From: Diplosphaera chodatii
Taxonomy: Eukaryota; Chlorophyta; Trebouxiophyceae; Prasiolales; Stichococcaceae
Length of the DNA: 64,000 bases
Assembly: GCA_032358165.1 (NCBI GenBank)
Contig: JAALGY010000020.1
Coordinates: 62,001 to 126,000, forward strand
Direction: 5' to 3'
Shown here: piece by piece, positions 58,215 through 64,000 of the stretch
Position numbering within the stretch: position 1 is the first letter of the stretch
How the letters are laid out: the number at the start of each line of letters is the position of its first letter
Translations under genes and position numbers: made by a program
Notes under the pieces: model-generated
The model's input: only the letters and a program-made list of their open reading frames with translations
Told to the model about the DNA's origin: nothing
Databases searched by the model: none

Positions 58215-61200
58215 ATGTTCAAGAAAAAGGCGGATGTGGCACTGGCGCCCAGTCACCTGGTGTCCGGCGCCGACCGCAAGCGGTGAGAGTCGTCTGTGTC
58301 ACTATCGCACCAGCAGCGTTGGGATGCATGGCGGAAACTGCTCGTGCCGTCCCCTGCTGCAGCACCCCGCAGCGCCGTGCCAGGTGCCCCTATGTTTGGG
58401 CATGCCGCAGGACAGACATGCACGTACGTTTCAGTGGGAGGGAAACAAATGCGGTGCCCCATCCTGTAGGCTGCTGCGCCGCGTCGCCGAGGCCTTCAAG
58501 CTGGATGCGGAGGAAGCGGCGGAGCTGCTGCCGCCCAAGGCGCAGCTCGCCCTCGCACGCTTCTCGCCCCCAAGCCGCGCTGGTCAGCCCCTGCGCTGAT
58601 GTTGCCTGGCCCTTCCAGTGCACACAGTCCGCCGTCAGCAGCACCGATCACAGCGGCATTGGTGGCGTTGGTAGCACGAGCTGGATTTGCAGGAAGCCGG
58701 TGTGCACGGGCTGAGGTTCTGGCTTATACGTCCGCAGCCCTGTACACCCTGGACGGCGAGCCGTGGCTGCTGGACGCGCGCACCGGGCGGCCCGACGACC
58801 TGGTGCCCACGGTGCTGGCGCTGTGGCGGCTGCCGGCGCTGCTGCCGGCGGTGCTGCTGCGCCACGCCGCCGTGTCCCACTTCATCCTGAGTGAGCCTGG
58901 CAGCTGGAGATATAGGGTCATAGCTCATGCCAAGCTGCTGGCGGCAGTGCTACTGCGCCATGCCGCCGCGCCGCACTTCATCCTGGAGGAGTAGCGGCCC
59001 TCTGCTACTAGCAGTGTGGGCCTGAGGGTGTTGGACATGCCACACATCACCCGGCGATGCTGCACGCGCCGCTGACTGTGTGACCTTGCTGTCAGCTGTC
59101 CCACCGACCCATGCATCCCGTTCAGCACACAGAGAGTGATCTCATGCTGGCAAGGATCAAACATCGCCTGGCCATTGGACATGCCGCAGATGGCGCGGAC
59201 CTGATGCTGCCGGGCATCCGGCCGGAGGCGCTGCCGCCGCTGCCGGCGGGCGCCGTGTGCAGCGTGGCCGTCCCCGGCAACCCCGCCCCCCTCGCGGTGC
59301 GCTGCTCCCCGGCTGATGCGCCACCCTGGAGCACGCGCCTGCACCTTAGCAGCCTGCTGTGCAGCGCTGGCTGCGCACCAACATGTGCTCCCTCCAGCTG
59401 GGCGGCGTCTGCACCACGACGCGGGAGGCGATGATGCACAACACACAGGGCTGTCCTCACGATGCGGCGGACTGCTGCGCTGCCGTCTGTGCCACTGTGC
59501 AGGTCGCTGGTGTCATGTTGGATGGATCATAGCTCTAACCTGATCGAGGTGTCTCAGGTGGGCCGCACGCTGATGAGCACGGACCAGATGCGGGAGCGGG
59601 CCGGCGGCAAGGGCCGCTGCGTCGAGCTGCTGCACGCCTTTGGCGACATGCTGTGAGCACATGCTGATCCTAGAAAGAAGTGCAGCCCCATGTGGTAGCT
59701 GAGAGTGGTGACACTGTGGAATGTGCACATGCAGTGCCCAGCTTACCCTGACGCATGGCACACAAAGGGAGGGAAGGGCTGCCCCCCCTAATATGACTGG
59801 CTCTGGTTGCTGGTGGCTTAGCAGCTGGTGGGGGGCCGATACAACACACATGGCCATGCTTCACTGGGTGTATCCAGCATGAGTACTACAGCAAGCTATC
59901 ACTGTATCAATACCATTGCAGGTGGGGCTTGTCGCCCAGCAGAGCGACGCCAAATGACGGCTTCACAGCCGATGGCGTGCTGCCGGTTGAGGCAGCAACT
60001 AGCAGTGAGCAGGCGCAGCCAGACATGCTTGCCGGTGGGTGCTGCTGCCACACAACATATACCAGTGATTCTGTTTGTGCTCCAAATGCATAGCCAGGTT
60101 GTGAGCATCACGCTTGGCCAGCGGCAGATACAGGCAGCATGGGTCATTGCTTTGATGTCGCTGGAAGCAGGGGCCGACGACTCAGCGGAGCAGCTGGAAG
60201 GGCTGTGGTTGCGAGATGATGGCAGCTCCACAGCGGCAGCGGGTACAGCAGCACATGATCAGCAGAGCCAACCCAACGGCGGAACAGCAGCAGCAGCGGC
60301 GGCGCCAGCAGCAGCTGCGCCGCCGGCAGCCGGGCAGCAGGAAGCAGCGGCGCCCGCCACGTCGCCAGACGAGATGGACGCCCTGCTGCAGGTGCCAGCA
60401 TCCGCCCTTTATCGGCAGACAACAGCAACACCTACACCTGATAGGTTGCTGTGCCCTTCCTGTGCAACCCCGAGCAGGTGCATTCCGCACAGTGCACCAG
60501 GCACTGCACCACGATAGGGCCAGTTGGCCAGCAGCATCCGGTGGGCGAAATCAGGACTAGAAATCTCTGTTCATAGGAATCGAAGTAATAGGGAAAGGAA
60601 GTATGAGAAGGAATACGGTTTCTCAGCACGGATCTCAGCAACCTGATGAATGGCTTGCATCAGATCAAGCGCTGCTGACGCGGGGTCATCGCCCTCTAAT
60701 TTGCAGGAGGCGCTGCTGCAGGCGCTGCACAGCATGAAGGATGGGCAGCTGCCGCTGGCGGGCGGGCAGCTGTGGAACACCTTCCTGCTTCCTGGGCGCC
60801 GCGCCGGCACCCACCTGGACCTGAAGGCCTCCTCCCACAAGAAGCTGTCCAAGCTGCTGCAGGTGCGCTGCACACCAGGGGCATGGGTGGTCACGGTACA
60901 AGGATCGAAGCACGAGGGCTTGCTGCCTGGCACCACTATGGTGGAGGTGCCGTGCTGTTTGGGGCTCTGCCTGCACGCGGACCCAGCGACGTATGCACCA
61001 GATGGCGTTCAGCTGTGCGGAGTGACTTATGTGCCATCTGCCACTGCAGGCGCATGGGCAGGCGGGCAGCAAGCTGCTGACGCTGCGTGAGGACAAGGCG
61101 TCGGGGGAGGCGCACGTCACCGGCATCGATCGCCGCCACCAGCTGTACCGCTCGCACTGCAGGTGGGCAGACGCTGAGACGGCGGCCGCGGCGGCTGCGT

Positions 61201-63209
61201 CTGAGGCGGCAGCGAACGATGCCTCGGGTGACACATGACGCCCGTGTGATGCTGAGCTGGAAGTGGTGTGATGCTGAGTGCGCTGCATGTGTGGCATGCA
61301 TAGTCCAATGCTGCCCTTCGCCTTGGAGGCTGTTCACACACAAGTCCTCCATCATTGTGTGGATCGATGTCCGCGGATAGCCGTGTACGGAACGTGTGCT
61401 GTCGCTGCAGGGCTGCGCATCGAGGAGCTGTTCCGGCCGCACGTCAACACGGTGCCGATCTTCGAGGCGGTGGGCGCCGACCCCAAAGCCCTGTACACGC
61501 AGCAGCAGGCCTCAGAGGTGTGTCACATGGGCACCTGGCCCCCCTGCTCACATCGTGCGCTTCTGCAGCCTGCTCCTGCAGACAGCAGCAGGCTTGCAGG
61601 TATAGCTTGCCTGCTCCTCCGGGCTCGTGCCAGTTAACACATGCCAGTTTGATCAGTCCAGCATCCAGCCGTGGTTAGGCCTGGCAGCATGGCGTGTGCT
61701 GTGTCAAGAGCGGGCATTATGAGTCATTGTCTCTCTGCGTCTCCGCATGACTAGCTCCATGCTCATGTCGTCATGTGGTGCGGACGCCAGGTGGCAGTGG
61801 CGTACGCCCAGCGGGCGCAGCTGGAGCGCGGCGCACACGCCGCATCACACATCCTGCTGGACGCGGCGCTGTGCGACGCGCTGTTCAAGGTGCGGCGGTG
61901 GCGCCGTGCCAGGGCGTAGCCTGCTGCTGCGGTGACCGCTGGGCGCTGGGTAGCTAGCCGCACAGTGCTGAGAATGGTGATGAGTGAACAGACCACTTCC
62001 AGCAGATGGTCATGCATGTCGGCAGGAACGCAGCCCAAGGATGGAAGCCTCTGTCCGAGTCCTGATAGGGTGCTGTCGTCTTCATCCGAAGGTGTCCTCC
62101 CCTGCAGGGCGTGCTGAAGAAGGGGGAGCACTTCCCCACGGAGCTGCCCAAGGCGCAGCTGCGGGGCGCCTTCACGGCCCGTCTGCTGCCGCAGCTGCGC
62201 CTGACGCGCGGTAAACCCAAAACCCTTCCTATGGACACCCGGTTGACAAGTATGAGATCTGACAGGGTCTCAGGTCCGGGTGCTCCATCAGGGTTTCAGG
62301 CGCACGTAGACCTGGTGGCGGCCCCGAGCCGTGCTGCACCTGAGGGCCGGGGTGGCGGCGACCCCGGTGCTGCTTCCTGCTTGCAGGGGGCCTGAGCGCG
62401 GCGAAGAAAGGGGCGCTGCCGCCGGTGCAGATCACCACCGAGAAGCGCCGCGACAAGGTAAGCCAGCATATTTTGCAAGGAACAGCAGTAGTACTGCTTG
62501 GTTTCGTCTGCATCCGCGGTCAGCGTGTGTACCTTTGTAGCGTCAGCTGGCTGACATGATCACATCTGAATCCTGTTGCACCAGCGAAGCCACATTGCCC
62601 AGCCTCTGCTGACGTGCCTGCAGAAAGTGACGCGCGTCGTCGGCGTCGAGACCTTTCTGCTGGAGGCGCATGAGGTGGCGGCAGACCTGCAGCGGCGCTT
62701 TGCCGCTGCGGCGACGGTGGCGGAGCTGCTGGGCGAACGGTCAAAGGGGCACCACGAGATCGTGCTGCAGGTGCGCTTTCGTCAGCGCACCGTTTATCAT
62801 ACAATGTGCCGCGTCCTGATGGAAGCTGTGCGAGTGGCAGCTGCAGTGCAGTGCATAGGACGCTGCGCAAGCACCTGCGTCGTCGGCCTGACATGCGATG
62901 GTGAACCGCTGCCTGGGTCTGTCGGCTTCGTACACAGGCATCGCCAGACAAGCCGTGATGTATCCTTTCTGCACTGCTACATCCAGCTTGCTGCTCTGGA
63001 AGAACAATCGGGTCTGGTTTCGTGCGATCACGCACCGAGTCACAGCATTGGCTGCACATCTGTACACATGTAAAAGCATAACCCAGCTGCTGGTGCTACA
63101 GGGCGAGGTGGTGGACAAGCTGGGGGCGTATCTGAAGTCCGCCTACGGCATCCCAGACAAGTATGTGCAGGTTAAAGGACCCGCCAAGAAGAGTGGCGGC
63201 AAGAAGTGA
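58215..63209 (+). CDS. EIF2D: Eukaryotic translation initiation factor 2D (ligatin family)
   Basis: eIF2D delivers or removes tRNA at the 40S P-site without GTP and helps recycle post-termination ribosomes in the cytosol. The start is MFKKKADVALAPSHLVSGAD (58215, donor at 58283), matching the family's MFKKP...SDRR opening. LLRRVAEAFKLDAEEAAELL and the PUA-containing part follow: TLDGEPWLLDARTGRPDDLV, PTVLALWRLPALLPAVLLRH, then GADLMLPGIRPEALPPLPAG and STDQMRERAGGKGRCVELLH. After an Ala/Gln-rich linker come the winged-helix and SWIB/MDM2-like parts (SMKDGQLPLAGGQLWNTFLL, ASSHKKLSKLLQ, IEELFRPHVNTVPIFEAVGA, FPTELPKAQLRGAFTARLLP). The SUI1 domain is in exons 62624-62770 (KVTRVVGVETFLLEAHEVAA...) and 63102-63209 (VDKLGAYLKSAYGIPDKYVQ), with a Lys-rich tail and TGA at 63207-63209. 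Domain order matches the family. Exon borders in the linker are approximate. psaE follows 399 bp downstream on the same strand. Confidence 0.95.
58931..58993 (+). repeat. Partial copy of an eIF2D exon end in the following intron
   Basis: The end of the PUA-region exon (58838-58891, LLPAVLLRHAAVSHFIL) recurs 96 bases (32 codons) later as LLAAVLLRHAAAPHFIL followed by Glu-Glu and a TAG at 58992-58994. The DNA match is about 85% over 55 bases. The intron stays open in the exon's frame up to that TAG, so retention would give a truncated N-terminal eIF2D ending with a duplicated peptide. Confidence 0.9.
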
Positions 63210-63607
63210 TGCTGCGGGAAGTTCTGCAGCCCACTTTAGTGATGGCTGGTTTAGGGTTGGTGACTGTTTGTTGAAAGTGGGTTGTGGCTTCAGTGTGCCG
63301 GGCCTGTCAAACAGGCTGATCAATGCTGAGTGTAGAGACAGAACCGCAAGTTCAGCTGGTATGAGTACTGCCCAGCATGAGGTTGCCATGGCCAATGCCG
63401 CTCAGGTGCAGGTGCACATGCATATGCCTGGGCATTTCGACTGGGTTCCCATGTGAACTCAAACGGCGGCCTTTCGGCGACTCTCAAGTCAAGCCGCTCA
63501 TCATCGAATCTGGCTTATCCTGGCAGCTCGCCGCCCACCTGCAGACCGCCAGCGCCGTGCAGCCACCGTCTCATTCGCCGCGTCGGGGACAGATAAGGCC
63601 AACAGCC
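63210..63607. other. Intergenic region: eIF2D 3' end and psaE promoter
   Basis: The 398 bp between the eIF2D stop and the psaE start must hold the eIF2D 3' UTR and the psaE promoter and 5' UTR. No TGTAA signal or clear TATA box is visible. A CAGGTGCAGGTGCACATGCATATG stretch near 63407 contains overlapping E-box-like words (CAGGTG, GCACATG), of unknown meaning. Confidence 0.4.
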
Positions 63608-63943
63608 ATGGCGTGCCTCACAGCCACCAGCAGCGCGCTCGCTGGCACGCGGCTCGCGGTGCCACACCGCGGCCGCGTTGCAGCCCGCCGCCCAATGGTG
63701 GCGGTCCGTGCAGAGGATGGCGATAAGGGGGAGAAGAAGGAGAAGAAGCCAGAGGTCGGCCCCAAGCGCGGCTCAAACGTGCGCATTCTGCGGCCAGAGT
63801 CCTTCTGGTACCGGGAGGTCGGCAAGGTGGTCTCCGTGGATCAGAGCGGCATCCTGTACCCAGTGGTGGTGCGGTTCGGCAGCGTCAACTACGCTGGCGT
63901 GTCGACCAACAACTACGGGCTGAACGAGGTGGAGCCCGCCTGA
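63608..63943 (+). CDS. psaE: Photosystem I reaction centre subunit IV (PsaE), nuclear-encoded precursor
   Basis: PsaE is a small stromal subunit of photosystem I that helps dock ferredoxin and supports cyclic electron flow. A single exon of 111 codons runs from ATG 63608 to TGA 63943. Residues 1 to about 36 ([20 protein letters not shown]...) form a plastid transit peptide rich in Ala, Arg and Ser. Processing probably occurs near [10 protein letters not shown] charged lead ([17 protein letters not shown]) precedes the SH3-like fold: [40 protein letters not shown] and YGLNEVEPA. The core matches the family throughout. It is the only intron-free gene in the window, and its nuclear location argues for a green rather than a red lineage. 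Confidence 0.97.
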   Translation: MACLTATSSALAGTRLAVPHRGRVAARRPMVAVRAEDGDKGEKKEKKPEVGPKRGSNVRILRPESFWYREVGKVVSVDQSGILYPVVVRFGSVNYAGVSTNNYGLNEVEPA

Positions 63944-64000
63944 GCAAGGCGGCAGCCGGAAGCAGCAGCAGTGGCAGCAGCGGGCGCAGCAGCGGCTGCA

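Noticed and set aside
60290..60330. CAG/GCG repeats in the eIF2D linker
   Set aside because: They encode an Ala/Gln-rich linker in an open exon. This is normal low complexity, not a separate element.

Overview
This window is nuclear DNA from a photosynthetic green eukaryote, most likely a core chlorophyte alga. Four observations support this. Almost every gene is split into short exons of about 20 to 300 nt by introns that usually start GTGCGT/GTGAG and end in TGCAG. The sequence is rich in G, C and CTGCAG-like words. PsaE of photosystem I is present with a plastid transit peptide on nuclear-style DNA. A plastid DHNA phytyltransferase (phylloquinone pathway) and a plant-type dihydrodipicolinate synthase also occur. 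I cannot fix the species.

Layout from left to right: (1) the 5' end of a minus-strand gene for a secreted protein (to 484). (2) A coiled-coil protein with a predicted N-myristoylation start (2598-5882, +). (3) Condensin subunit SMC2 (6947-15606, -). (4) A very large U-box/armadillo-repeat protein (16967-31183, +). (5) A Gly/Thr/Ser-rich modular protein (32177-35421, +). (6) Dihydrodipicolinate synthase (36052-38575, -). (7) An unrecognised protein with a mitochondrial-like N-terminus (38919-40604, +). (8) MenA/ABC4-type prenyltransferase (40749-43461, -). (9) A TRP-family cation channel (44321-49509, +). (10) An armadillo-BTB protein (50211 to about 57120, -), with an unresolved coding patch just upstream. 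(11) Translation factor eIF2D (58215-63209, +). (12) psaE (63608-63943, +, a single exon).

The genes look like unrelated single-copy housekeeping and regulatory loci, not an operon or cluster. Loose themes are two armadillo proteins of ubiquitin-ligase type (U-box and BTB), two plastid biosynthesis genes and one photosystem gene. No CRISPR, rRNA, convincing tRNA, intact transposon or virus-like gene was found.

The most interesting hidden structure is in the introns. In at least five genes an intron carries a degraded second copy of a piece of the neighbouring exon, in most cases about 80-112 bp away. The copies sometimes include the splice site, and in four cases they share the exon's reading frame. 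The dapA copy repeats the catalytic-lysine motif with Lys changed to Arg. Reading-frame continuity also requires GC-AG introns at several places. All coordinates come from reading the sequence by eye. Exon borders were checked by frame and splice-site logic, not by transcript data.
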